A stretch of 64,000 bases of DNA, from NCBI RefSeq assembly GCF_963455295.1, contig NZ_OY734020.1:1488001-1552000 (forward strand), written 5' to 3'. Positions 44,967 through 52,632 of this stretch are shown one piece after another (the stretch's first letter is position 1; each line of letters opens with the position of its first letter). Source of the stretch: Candidatus Thiodiazotropha sp. CDECU1 (GTDB lineage: Bacteria; Pseudomonadota; Gammaproteobacteria; Chromatiales; Chromatiaceae). The notes beneath the pieces were generated by a model, which worked only from the letters and a program-made list of their open reading frames with translations, was not told the DNA's origin and did no database searches. The translations under genes were made by a program, and so were the position numbers.

Positions 44967-45498
44967 AGGCCGCCTTGGCCGGTTGCGGCCAATACCAGGT
45001 CTGCAGAGTCGGTTTAACCTCGCGCATTTCGATACATTCGGTCGGGCAGACGTCATAACACTTTTCACAACCGGTGCAGGCATCGGCAAACACCGCATGG
45101 ATCTGTTTCGGTCCGCCCAGGATGGCGTCGGTGGGGCAGCGCTTGAAACATTTGGTACAACCGACGCAGAGGCTTTCATGGATGAAGGCCACCGTGGGCG
45201 CCCTCTCTTCCACAGCAGAGAGGTCGATACTTACCCCCAGTTTCTCGGCCAGCGCCTCAGCCAGGGCCTTGCCGCCGGGAGGGCACATGGTGACAGGGGC
45301 CTCACCATTGACAACCGCCTCAGCCGCGGGTGTACAGCCGGGATAACCGCACTGCCCGCATTGCGAGCCAGGCAGGAGTTCTTCGATTTCACCCTGCAGG
45401 GGATTACCTTCCACCGCCAGATATTTTGACGCCACACCCAGCAGGGCCCCCATCATCAGACCCAGCCCGGTAACAATGAAGATTGCAGAAACCATCAT
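44965..45498 (-). CDS. rnfB: Rnf electron transport complex subunit B
   Basis: 177-residue ferredoxin-like subunit. An N-terminal membrane helix (SAIFIVTGLGLMMGALLGVA) anchors it, then LLPGSQCGQCGYPGCTPAAEAVV binds a [4Fe-4S] cluster, and two more clusters are bound by CVGCTKCFKRCPTDAI and CTGCEKCYDVCPTECIEM. It is the entry point for electrons from or to ferredoxin. A strong GGGAGGG ribosome site precedes the ATG. It follows rnfA by 27 bp. Confidence 0.95.
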   Translation of the reverse strand: MMVSAIFIVTGLGLMMGALLGVASKYLAVEGNPLQGEIEELLPGSQCGQCGYPGCTPAAEAVVNGEAPVTMCPPGGKALAEALAEKLGVSIDLSAVEERAPTVAFIHESLCVGCTKCFKRCPTDAILGGPKQIHAVFADACTGCEKCYDVCPTECIEMREVKPTLQTWYWPQPAKAA

Positions 45499-45516
45499 TA
45501 ATCCCTCCCTAAGAGC

Positions 45517-45529
45517 TAACAGGCCCTAG
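45517..45529. repeat. Solo copy of inverted-repeat element end (TAACAGGCCCTAG)
   Basis: Same 13-mer as at 22766-22778 and at both ends of the element at 49676-50000. It lies between rnfA and rnfB and supplies the rnfA TAG stop (45526-45528, minus strand). Confidence 0.55.
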
Positions 45530-46101
45530 TTGGTCAAACCGGCAAAGCCCATAAAGGCCAATGACATAAGGCCGGCCACCACATAGGCAATAGGTGCGCC
45601 GCTGAAGACAGCAGGTACATTCGCCAGCGCAAGCCGTTCCCGCAGACCGGCAAACATCACAAGTACCAGTGTGAAACCAAGGGCGGAACCGAAACCGTAG
45701 AGCAGGCTTTCAAAGAAGCCGTTCTCTTGCTGTACGTTGAGCAATGCAACACCAAGCACAGCGCAGTTGGTGGTGATGAGGGGCAGGAAGATACCGAGTA
45801 CCTGATATAGCGCCGGCGAGGTTTTACGTACCAGCATTTCGGTGAACTGCACTACCACGGCAATCACCAGTATAAAAGTGAGAATGCGCAGGAAACCGAG
45901 ATCGAGGGGAGTAAGGATATAGTGTTCCAATAGCCACCCGGCGAATGCGGCGAGGGTAAGGACAAAGGTGGTGGCCAGCCCCATGCCAAGCGCAGAGTCG
46001 AGTTTGTTGGAGACGCCCATCAGCGGGCAGAGGCCGAGAAATTTGACCAGTACCACGTTATTGACCAGCGCTGTAGAGAGAATGATTAGAAAGAGTTCCA
46101 T
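45526..46101 (-). CDS. rnfA: Rnf electron transport complex subunit A
   Basis: 191-residue membrane subunit, six helices, homologous to NqrE and Rnf[54 protein letters not shown] and [16 protein letters not shown] are diagnostic, including the Cys residues for the intramembrane iron centre. It is first in the operon rnfABCDGEH, divergent from nifL. Paired NifA sites and a -24/-12 promoter upstream indicate NifA/sigma-54 control. Confidence 0.95.
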   Translation of the reverse strand: MELFLIILSTALVNNVVLVKFLGLCPLMGVSNKLDSALGMGLATTFVLTLAAFAGWLLEHYILTPLDLGFLRILTFILVIAVVVQFTEMLVRKTSPALYQVLGIFLPLITTNCAVLGVALLNVQQENGFFESLLYGFGSALGFTLVLVMFAGLRERLALANVPAVFSGAPIAYVVAGLMSLAFMGFAGLTN

Positions 46102-46225
46102 GGATCCCGTCGGTTTAAGCTACGATGAGAATCACCCAACAATAAATATGCCAATTCACCATTATGCTTCTGTCCAGCATCGGTTGGTTTTGTGATCTCC
46201 TTCCCTATCATCCTGAAAATAAGAG

Positions 46226-46241
46226 TGAAATAGATCTGCCA
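46226..46241 (-). promoter_or_regulatory. Candidate sigma-54 promoter for the rnf operon
   Basis: On the minus strand the sequence is TGGCAGATCTATTTCA, compared with the consensus TGGCAC-N5-TTGCA. The -24 block is near perfect; the -12 block has T for the G of GC. The predicted start would leave a leader of about 110 bases before rnfA. The near NifA site is centred about 76 bp upstream of the -24, almost the same geometry as at nifB. Confidence 0.55.
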
Positions 46242-46285
46242 GTGTATCTTTTCCCCGCGCGATGATTGTGATGCCGTGGGATGAG

Positions 46286-46309
46286 ATGTGGGGGAGAACC
46301 CCCCCACAT
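46286..46309. other. GC-rich hairpin in the rnfA-nifL intergenic region
   Basis: ATGTGGGGG and CCCCCCACAT pair across a short loop (46286-46309), directly beside the rnf-proximal NifA site. It has no T-run, so it is not a standard terminator for either divergent gene. It might influence local DNA bending or be a remnant of an inserted repeat. Confidence 0.4.
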
Positions 46310-46324
46310 GTAGGCTTTGCGACA
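46309..46324. promoter_or_regulatory. NifA upstream activator site 1 (rnf-nifL)
   Basis: TGTAGGCTTTGCGACA matches TGT-N10-ACA exactly. It is centred 76 bp from the rnf -24 element and 33 bp from a second site. Confidence 0.75.
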
Positions 46325-46341
46325 GGCCATCTGCCGATCTC

Positions 46342-46357
46342 TGTTAGGTGTATGACA
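46342..46357. promoter_or_regulatory. NifA upstream activator site 2 (rnf-nifL)
   Basis: TGTTAGGTGTATGACA matches TGT-N10-ACA exactly, 33 bp (about three helical turns) from site 1. It is the distal site for rnf and lies 42 bp from the candidate nifL promoter. Confidence 0.75.
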
Positions 46358-46398
46358 TAGGATGTTGTGGATCCCTATCCTCATCGGTCAGAAGGCAG

Positions 46399-46414
46399 TG
46401 GTATGGCTCTTGCT
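46399..46414 (+). promoter_or_regulatory. Candidate sigma-54 promoter for nifLA
   Basis: TGGTATGGCTCTTGCT has GG and GC at the correct 10-base spacing, with TTGC in the -12 block; the -24 block is TGGTAT rather than TGGCAC. The nifL start is about 53 bp downstream. No clear NtrC site was found. Confidence 0.45.
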
Positions 46415-46466
46415 TATTTCAGGATAATTTCCACATTTTGAGCCTGATTAAGTGAAGTGAGCAGTT

Positions 46467-48092
46467 ATGATGCAGCGCAAATCCAGATCCGGTGAGGTCT
46501 TAGACACGATTAGCAACTTTCTGGCATCCCCCCCCGAGGGGACGCCGGCGGAAGTGATCGAGGCCTTCAGTGCCCCGGGAACTACACAGCATCTGCCACC
46601 CAAGCTGTTTCTGGAAACCGTGGAGCAGGCCCCCATCGCTATTTCGATTACTGATCCGACTGCCCATATTCTCTATGTTAATCAGGCGTTTGAAACATTA
46701 ACAGGTTATCCCCGGGATGAGTTGATCGGGAAGAACGAGTCGGTCCTGTCGAGTAACTCCACACCCATCGAGGTCTACCAGGATCTATGGGAGACGATTC
46801 AGCAGCGTAATGTCTGGCGTGGCAAGCTGGTCAACCACCGCAAAGATCAGCAGGAGTATCTTGCCGAGCTGACCATATCACCTGTTCTCAATCCGAAAGG
46901 ATCGATTGCTTACTACCTGGGCATGCACCGTGATGTGACATCCATGCACCAACTTGAACAGCAGCTAAAGTTCCAGAAGAGTCTCACCGAGGCAGCCTTG
47001 GATGCGGCACCCATGGTGGTGGCCATGGTCGGTGCGGATAGAAAGGTTCTACTCGACAACCATGCCTATAAGGTACTCATTGGTGACTTCAGAGGCACTG
47101 AACCCGCCACTCTCTTTCTCGATGCCCTGGAACAGCAGATCGGCTTCGATCTTGGCAACGTCTGTCAGATCGGTGAAGGCTTTACCAATATCGAGGTGCG
47201 ACTCGATCCACCCGGCAGCAGTAATCCGCGCTGGTTCGCCTGTTCCGGGGTGCGTGTCGCAGAGTTGGATGAGGCCGCGCAAAATTACTTCAAACAATCA
47301 GATGTGGCGCGTTGCTGCCTGTTGCTGATCGCCAACGAGATCACCGGTAGCCGAAATCGCATCAATGAGGCGCGACTGAATATGATTCGTGCAAGCATGG
47401 CTGAGCAGCAGATGGTACAGACCATGCGCGAGGCCATATCCGGTTCCATCTACAAGCTTCAGGCACCGCTGAATGTGATTAAGGCAGCCCTCTCGATGCC
47501 TGATTCTTCAGCGAGTCAGAATGGATTGCGTAAGGTGTTACAGCAGGCTCTCGAGAGTGGTGACGAGGCGATGGAAAGCCTGCATGGCGCACTTCCCAGC
47601 CCCACCTCCGAGCAGGCAACAGTGGTGAATATCAATGAGCTCTTGCATGAGGTGATAAAGCTCTCCACTGAAAAGATGTTGGCGGGTGGTGTGATTATCG
47701 ATTGGCGTCCCGCAACGGTATTGCCCGGCATTACCGGCCGCGCCAATGCCTTGCGGGGTCTCCTGAAATATCTTTTGGACAATGCCATCCAGGCCCTGAG
47801 TGAGTCGGATCGGGATTACCGGGAGATCCGTTTGGAGACGCGAGTGGATGGGCTGGAGCTGGTTATCGAAGTGATGGACAACGGACCGGGTGTACCCAGG
47901 GCACATCGACTCAAGGCCTTTGAACCATTCTTCTGTGGTTGGACACAGGCAAAAGAGCATGCAGGCATGGGATTGACCATGGCACAGGAGGTTGCCATCG
48001 GGCATGGAGGCAGCGTTGAGATCGATGCGGACTTTCTAGGTGGTTGCCGCATATTTGTGAGACTGCCCCTTAATGGGTCTGGAGGCGAATGA
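46467..48092 (+). CDS. nifL: Nitrogen fixation negative regulator NifL
   Basis: 541-residue anti-activator that binds NifA in response to oxygen and fixed nitrogen. PAS1 (about 45-165; LFLETVEQAPIAISITDPTAHILYVNQAFETLTGYPRDELIGKN) is the expected FAD redox sensor, and PAS2 follows (about 170-300). The transmitter region has MREAISGSIYKLQAPLNVIKAAL where histidine kinases carry the phospho-His; no His is present, as expected for a non-kinase NifL. The GHKL domain is intact (LLKYLLDNAIQAL, VMDNGPGVP, HAGMGLTMAQEVAIGHGG) and should bind ADP. Stop and nifA start are 4 bp apart. Confidence 0.93.
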   Translation: MMQRKSRSGEVLDTISNFLASPPEGTPAEVIEAFSAPGTTQHLPPKLFLETVEQAPIAISITDPTAHILYVNQAFETLTGYPRDELIGKNESVLSSNSTPIEVYQDLWETIQQRNVWRGKLVNHRKDQQEYLAELTISPVLNPKGSIAYYLGMHRDVTSMHQLEQQLKFQKSLTEAALDAAPMVVAMVGADRKVLLDNHAYKVLIGDFRGTEPATLFLDALEQQIGFDLGNVCQIGEGFTNIEVRLDPPGSSNPRWFACSGVRVAELDEAAQNYFKQSDVARCCLLLIANEITGSRNRINEARLNMIRASMAEQQMVQTMREAISGSIYKLQAPLNVIKAALSMPDSSASQNGLRKVLQQALESGDEAMESLHGALPSPTSEQATVVNINELLHEVIKLSTEKMLAGGVIIDWRPATVLPGITGRANALRGLLKYLLDNAIQALSESDRDYREIRLETRVDGLELVIEVMDNGPGVPRAHRLKAFEPFFCGWTQAKEHAGMGLTMAQEVAIGHGGSVEIDADFLGGCRIFVRLPLNGSGGE

Positions 48093-48096
48093 TTTT

Positions 48097-49662
48097 ATGG
48101 TTTCACACGACATTAAACATGATGCTATGACAGGAAGTCACACCAGTTCTGTGATGGAGTCGGAACTGGAAAGCCTATATCAGGTAAGCCAGGTACTCAG
48201 CCGCTCCCTCGACTTTCGCGAGACCCTGATGGAGCTTCTGAAGACGCTGAATGATAGCGGCAACATGCGTCACGGTATGATTTGTCTGTTTGATAAACAG
48301 AGCGGCGACCTGCTGGTGAGTGCGCTGCATGAAAACCCCGAACCTTTCAATGCGGTTCGCTACAAACCGGGTGAGGGTGTCGTGGGTACTATCCTGGAGA
48401 GTGGCGAGCCCCTGGTCGTGCAGCGTATCTCTGATGAGGATCGCTTCCTCGACAGGCTGGGTGTGTATGATCCCGATCTTCCCTTTATCGGCGTGCCGAT
48501 TCCGATTGGCGATCAAACGGCGGGTGTGTTGGCGGCACAGCCTTCAGGTAGTTTGAACCTGCTTGAGCGGCAGAATCGTTTTTTACAGATGGTAGGAAAC
48601 CTGGTCGGTCAGAGCGTGCGCCTGGGGAAGAAGGTCGAGGACGAACAGCTGGCATTGAAGCACGAGCGCGACTCCTTGCGGCGCAAGGTGCGTGGCGAGC
48701 ATGGCTTCTCCAATATGGTGGGACATACGCGCAGTATACGTCTGGTGTTCGAGCAGGTGCGTCAGGTGGCCAAGTGGAACACTACAGTGCTGGTGCGCGG
48801 CGAGTCAGGCACGGGCAAGGAGTTGATCGCTAATGCCATCCACTACAACTCGCCCAGGGCAAACGGTCCATTCATCAAGCTCAACTGTGCGGCCTTGCCC
48901 GACACCCTGCTTGAGTCAGAGCTGTTCGGTCATGAGAAAGGCGCTTTCACCGGCGCGGTGAGTCAACGCAAGGGACGTTTCGAACAGGCCCATGGCGGCA
49001 CCATCTTTCTCGATGAAATCGGTGAGATCAGCCCGGCCTTTCAAGCCAAATTGTTACGGGTATTGCAGGAGGGTGAGTTCGAGCGGGTCGGCGGGGTCAA
49101 GACCCAGGTGGTGGATGTGCGTGTTGTGGCGGCAACCAACAAGGACCTGGAGTCGGAAGTGCAGGAGGGAAGTTTCCGCGAGGATCTCTACTATCGCTTG
49201 AATGTGATGCCGATAAACATGCCTGCCCTGCGGGAAAGGAGAGAGGATATATCCGATCTGGCGCGTTTTCTGGTGGGCAAGATCGCAAAGAGCCAGGGGC
49301 GTGAGCTGGAGATCGATGATGGCGCAATCGGTCTATTGATGCGCTACGACTGGCCCGGCAATGTAAGGGAGCTGGAGAACTGTCTGGAACGTGCAGCGGT
49401 GATGAGCGAGGCGGGCCTGATCGATAAAAAGGCAATCAATCTCACCGGTCTGGAGGGCAGTCTGCAACCCGGTCCGGCGAGCCTCAGCAGTGTTGCCAAT
49501 GTGGATATCGACGATCCCAACCTGGATGAACGGGAACGGGTCATCGCCGCCCTGGAGCAGGCCGGTTGGGTCCAGGCCAAGGCAGCGCGGTTACTGGGTA
49601 TGACACCGAGGCAGATAGGCTACCGGATACAGACGCTGAATATAAAGGTTCGTCAGATCTAA
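48097..49662 (+). CDS. nifA: Nif-specific transcriptional activator NifA
   Basis: 521-residue sigma-54 activator. An N-terminal GAF domain (about 20-180; FDKQSGDLLVSALHENPEPFNAVRYKPGEGVVGTILES) is followed by the AAA+ domain with Walker A GESGTGKELIANAIH, the sigma-54 contact loop ELFGHEKGAFTGAVSQRKG, and Walker B GGTIFLDEIGEI. The C-terminal HTH ends QAKAARLLGMTPRQIGYRIQTLNIKVRQI. The linker between AAA+ and HTH has no Cys, so this is the oxygen-tolerant class controlled by NifL. The ATG at 48097 follows GGAGG; the frame begins at 48073 inside nifL. Confidence 0.95.
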   Translation: MVSHDIKHDAMTGSHTSSVMESELESLYQVSQVLSRSLDFRETLMELLKTLNDSGNMRHGMICLFDKQSGDLLVSALHENPEPFNAVRYKPGEGVVGTILESGEPLVVQRISDEDRFLDRLGVYDPDLPFIGVPIPIGDQTAGVLAAQPSGSLNLLERQNRFLQMVGNLVGQSVRLGKKVEDEQLALKHERDSLRRKVRGEHGFSNMVGHTRSIRLVFEQVRQVAKWNTTVLVRGESGTGKELIANAIHYNSPRANGPFIKLNCAALPDTLLESELFGHEKGAFTGAVSQRKGRFEQAHGGTIFLDEIGEISPAFQAKLLRVLQEGEFERVGGVKTQVVDVRVVAATNKDLESEVQEGSFREDLYYRLNVMPINMPALRERREDISDLARFLVGKIAKSQGRELEIDDGAIGLLMRYDWPGNVRELENCLERAAVMSEAGLIDKKAINLTGLEGSLQPGPASLSSVANVDIDDPNLDERERVIAALEQAGWVQAKAARLLGMTPRQIGYRIQTLNIKVRQI

Positions 49663-49675
49663 TCTCAGTTATCGC

Positions 49676-50000
49676 CTAGGGCCTGTTAACACTAATCCAA
49701 TGCACTCTGTTGTGCCTGAAAAAGCGCCAATCAAGGCGCACCCCAAGGGCACTTCCTTCGGGGCGCGAGGAGAGAAGTTTGGTGACTCCAAATGAACGAC
49801 GAGCAACGCTGAGTGGTGCTTTTTCAGGCGCACCCCAAGGGCACTTCCTACGGGGCGCAACCCGAAGGGCTGGGGCTGTTTTTGCACCCAGCGGCGTTAT
49901 CATTCGCTCATGTAGCCGGGCTACACCACGCTCATTCTGCCTTGCTGGGCGCAAAAACAGTCCCAGCAGAGTGCATTGGATTAGTGTTAACAGGCCCTAG
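49676..50000. mobile_element. MITE-like element with perfect 34-bp terminal inverted repeats
   Basis: The 34 bp at 49676-49709 and 49967-50000 are perfect inverse copies (outer part CTAGGGCCTGTTAACACTAA). Between them are two direct copies of a 32-bp segment (49735-49766 and 49827-49858, one mismatch) and an inverted GCCTGAAAAAGC/GCTTTTTCAGGC pair. There is no transposase. The ends sit at TA inside CTAG, the target preference of IS630-type transposases, so mobilisation in trans by such an element is plausible. It lies 13 bp past the nifA stop. Confidence 0.75.
49735..49858. repeat. Direct repeats inside the element, shared with 24.26 kb
   Basis: Copies at 49735-49766 and 49827-49858 differ at one of 32 positions. 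A 23-bp core containing CCCCAAGGGCACTTCCT recurs in inverse orientation at 24260-24284, within another repeat-rich spacer. This marks a dispersed repeat family in the genome. Confidence 0.7.
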
Positions 50001-50026
50001 TCACTATTTAACATGCTGTCTCAACA

Positions 50027-50055
50027 CCTGCCACTACCTCACAGGTAGTGGCAGG
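50027..50055. terminator. Perfect 13-bp stem-loop at the end of the tetR gene
   Basis: CCTGCCACTACCT (50027-50039) and AGGTAGTGGCAGG (50043-50055) pair perfectly around CAC, overlapping the last codons and stop of the minus-strand tetR gene. No T-run follows immediately, so intrinsic termination is uncertain; it may instead protect the message end or stop read-through from the element. Confidence 0.45.
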
Positions 50056-50645
50056 GCATTGATTGCGATATCGACAACCTTGAGCAACTCTTTTCTCGAC
50101 TTGCCTTGTCTCGCAAGAACTGAGATTCCATACAGCACAGATAACAGATATTCGGCGATATCACCCGGTTTGTTTGTCTGCTGTAAAAGGCCTCTTTTCT
50201 GTTCGGTCTCCACAACTTTTCTCAGCGCCTGCTGGTGAGCCGATCTCATGCTCTGTAACGAAAGAGAGATTTCATCAGGTATGGCACTACCCCCTGCCTC
50301 ACAATTACTTTTGACGATGAAACATCCTTTTGGCAGTGCCTTGTTGCTGACCAGGTCGGTGATGCCCAGCATATAGGCCCGAATGCGCTCAGTAACCGGT
50401 GCCTCTGGCGGTTCGGTAAGCCGCTCAAGAATCGGCGCACCATAGTGCGAGGTGTAGTGTTCCAATGCAGCGCCAAAGAGCTGTTCCTTGTTACCGAAGG
50501 CGGCATACAGGCTGGGTTTATTGATGCCCAATGCCTCAGTCAAGTCGGTTACGGAGGTTCCTGAATAGCCGTTTCTCCAGAATACACGCATCGCCTTGTC
50601 CAGCGCATCCGACTTATCGAAGGTTCGTTTCCTGCCCGCACTCAT
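50034..50645 (-). CDS. TetR family transcriptional regulator (SDR-linked)
   Basis: 203 residues from ATG 50645 ([61 protein letters not shown]), a standard TetR/AcrR HTH. The C-terminal ligand domain contains [17 protein letters not shown], as in YxaF/LmrA-like repressors. The frame extends to 50798 but the upstream part crosses the operators and is not conserved. It is divergent from the SDR gene, with two palindromes between them, so it probably represses both. Confidence 0.9.
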   Translation of the reverse strand: MSAGRKRTFDKSDALDKAMRVFWRNGYSGTSVTDLTEALGINKPSLYAAFGNKEQLFGAALEHYTSHYGAPILERLTEPPEAPVTERIRAYMLGITDLVSNKALPKGCFIVKSNCEAGGSAIPDEISLSLQSMRSAHQQALRKVVETEQKRGLLQQTNKPGDIAEYLLSVLYGISVLARQGKSRKELLKVVDIAINALPLPVR

Positions 50646-50683
50646 CGCTCTCTCGCTCCATTCAATATTTCTACTTGACATTA

Positions 50684-50699
50684 TGTACCGAATGGTACA
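50684..50699. promoter_or_regulatory. TetR operator 1
   Basis: TGTACCGAATGGTACA is a near-perfect palindrome (TGTACC/GGTACA) in the tetR-SDR intergenic region, 28 bp from a second copy. Confidence 0.75.
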
Positions 50700-50711
50700 A
50701 TAATTCAAATA

Positions 50712-50727
50712 TGTACCGATCGGTATA
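50712..50727. promoter_or_regulatory. TetR operator 2
   Basis: TGTACCGATCGGTATA shares the TGTACCG...GGTA palindrome with operator 1. It lies about 29 bp before the SDR ATG, where binding would block the SDR promoter. Confidence 0.75.
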
Positions 50728-50755
50728 TAATCAAAATATCTACAGGAGCTATCCC

Positions 50756-51496
50756 ATGCAATCAGTAAAAGACCGAGTCGTCCTCGTAACAGGTGCAAAC
50801 AGAGGTATCGGAAAGAGCATTGTCGAGGAATTTCTGCGTGCCGGTGCAGGTAAAATTTATGCAGCCGCCCGTAATCCGGAGTCTATAAAGCCCTTGAGCG
50901 ATGCCTATGGTGACCGCATTGCACCACTCCACATCGACATGAATGAACCGGGCAGCATCGCCGTCGCCGCAAAGCAGGCAGCGGACGTCGGGATCGTGAT
51001 CAACAATGCCGGCATGTTGAACATCGCCAACCCTCTGGCCAGTAATGCCGTGGCAGCGATGCAGGACGAAATGGAGGTCAATGTCTATGGTTTGATGCGT
51101 ATGGCCCAGGCGTTTGCACCAATTCTGAAAGCGAACGGCGGTGGCGCCTTTGTACAACTCAACTCTGTCGCATCGATGAAAAATTTCGCCGACTTCGCCA
51201 CTTATTCGGCGTCGAAGGCGGCATCTTACTCCATTACGCAGGGTCTGCGTGATGTGCTCCAGGAGCAGGGCACCCAGGTGATCAGCGTACACCCTGGACC
51301 CATCGCCACGGACATGGCGAACAGTGCCGGGTTGGGTGAAATTGCGGAACCGGCTGAGCTCGTTGCCCAGGCGATTATCGACGCCCTCGAATCGGGTGAA
51401 TTCCATGCATTCCCGGACACCATGGCCAAGCAGATTGGCGCTGTCTACAGAGACTTTGCGAGCAACATCGTGGAAGCGAATCTGATGGAGGGCTGA
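50756..51496 (+). CDS. Short-chain dehydrogenase/reductase (SDR)
   Basis: 246-residue classical SDR. The dinucleotide-binding motif is [20 protein letters not shown] (TGxxxGIG), then NNAG, and the catalytic Ser, YxxxK in [31 protein letters not shown], followed by [10 protein letters not shown]. It oxidises or reduces an alcohol/carbonyl with NAD(P). ATG 50756 is right after the operators; the frame open from 50531 runs back through tetR and is rejected. The substrate is unknown; the TetR link suggests response to a xenobiotic or reactive carbonyl. Confidence 0.9.
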   Translation: MQSVKDRVVLVTGANRGIGKSIVEEFLRAGAGKIYAAARNPESIKPLSDAYGDRIAPLHIDMNEPGSIAVAAKQAADVGIVINNAGMLNIANPLASNAVAAMQDEMEVNVYGLMRMAQAFAPILKANGGGAFVQLNSVASMKNFADFATYSASKAASYSITQGLRDVLQEQGTQVISVHPGPIATDMANSAGLGEIAEPAELVAQAIIDALESGEFHAFPDTMAKQIGAVYRDFASNIVEANLMEG

Positions 51497-51529
51497 TTGG
51501 GAATTCTATATTGAAGAGCGTCTGGCGTT

Positions 51530-51550
51530 ACCTTGCCCTCCGGGCAAGGT
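51530..51550. terminator. Stem-loop after the SDR gene
   Basis: ACCTTGCCC and GGGCAAGGT form a 9-bp stem around TCC, 34 bp past the SDR stop. No clear T-run follows, so terminator strength is uncertain. Confidence 0.45.
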
Positions 51551-51592
51551 GGACTGCCATCCGGGAGCAAATATATTCGGCAGGGATAATCG

Positions 51593-52390
51593 TTGAAAAA
51601 AAACTCACGCGTAATTTTTATATCTCACGGTGGTGGACCTTTGCCCCTGCTTGGCGATGATGGGCATAAAGAGATGGTGGAGTGCTTGAAGGAGATTGCA
51701 AAGGCTATGGAAGAGCCATCGGCAATCATCGTTGTGAGCGCTCACTGGGAAGAGGCAGTCCCAACTGTAACCTCAGCTAGGAACCCACCACTGATTTATG
51801 ATTATTATGGATTTCCGCAACAGTCCTACAGTATTGAATATCCTTGTCCCGGGGAACCCTCGCTGGCAGGCCGGATCCAGCAGCTGTTGCAGAAGGCCGG
51901 TATGGAAGCCGAACTCAATGATCAGCGTGGTTTCGATCACGGCCTGTTTGTGCCACTGAAAATCATCTATCCGGATGCTGATATTCCCTGTGTTCAGCTG
52001 TCTCTGGTGAACAGCCTGGACCCAATGCAGCATATCAGGATCGGTGAGGCGCTTCGGGGGTTGAGAAACGAGAATCTACTCATCATTGGCTCGGGCTTTT
52101 CGTTTCATAACATGAGGGCCTTTTTTTCACCTGACACCGCTGAGTCGAGGCGAATGAATGAATCCTTCGAGGCCTGGTTGGTCGATACCTGTTCCAACAA
52201 AGCGCTCGATGAAAATGAGAGAGCGCAACGGCTTAACGATTGGCTCAACGCACCCTATGCTCGCTATTGCCATCCCAGAGAGGAACATCTGCTTCCGCTG
52301 CACCTTTGCTACGGCTTCGCCCGATCTGCATGCTCAGACTATTATGAACTCGAGATCCTGAATAAAAAATCGAGCATGTATCTATGGTGA
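51593..52390 (+). CDS. DODA-type extradiol ring-cleavage dioxygenase family protein
   Basis: 265 residues of the class III extradiol dioxygenase LigB superfamily (DODA/YgiD type). Metal His residues are visible in IFISHGGGPLPL (near residue 12) and IVVSAHWEEAVPT (near 50), with FDHGLFVPLKIIYPDADIPCVQLSL and GSGFSFHNMRAF as the further conserved blocks. It probably opens a catechol-like ring using iron or zinc. The TTG at 51593 is the only suitable start. It stands alone after the SDR gene; a joint role in aromatic aldehyde or quinone handling is possible. Confidence 0.85.
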   Translation: MKKNSRVIFISHGGGPLPLLGDDGHKEMVECLKEIAKAMEEPSAIIVVSAHWEEAVPTVTSARNPPLIYDYYGFPQQSYSIEYPCPGEPSLAGRIQQLLQKAGMEAELNDQRGFDHGLFVPLKIIYPDADIPCVQLSLVNSLDPMQHIRIGEALRGLRNENLLIIGSGFSFHNMRAFFSPDTAESRRMNESFEAWLVDTCSNKALDENERAQRLNDWLNAPYARYCHPREEHLLPLHLCYGFARSACSDYYELEILNKKSSMYLW

Positions 52391-52632
52391 GGCCCTAACA
52401 GGGGAATGTCGAGGATTTATGCCAAGGGTTGTCATGTTCAAATATGGAGACATTTCTCAATTTCATGGATGTGGGCTCAGATTTAGTGTGCTTTTGAGCA
52501 TACAGCGTGGTCATAGCTTGCAACAGGTTGGCATAGCCGGGTTTAATGTCGCGCTGAGCCAACCTGATGGTTTGCAGCATCAGGTGCCTAACGCAATTCA
52601 AACATGAGAACAAATTGGAATACGCCTCGCTT

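Noticed and set aside
50531-50755. Upstream extension of the SDR frame
   Set aside because: It crosses the tetR gene and both operators; the conserved SDR fold begins at 50756.
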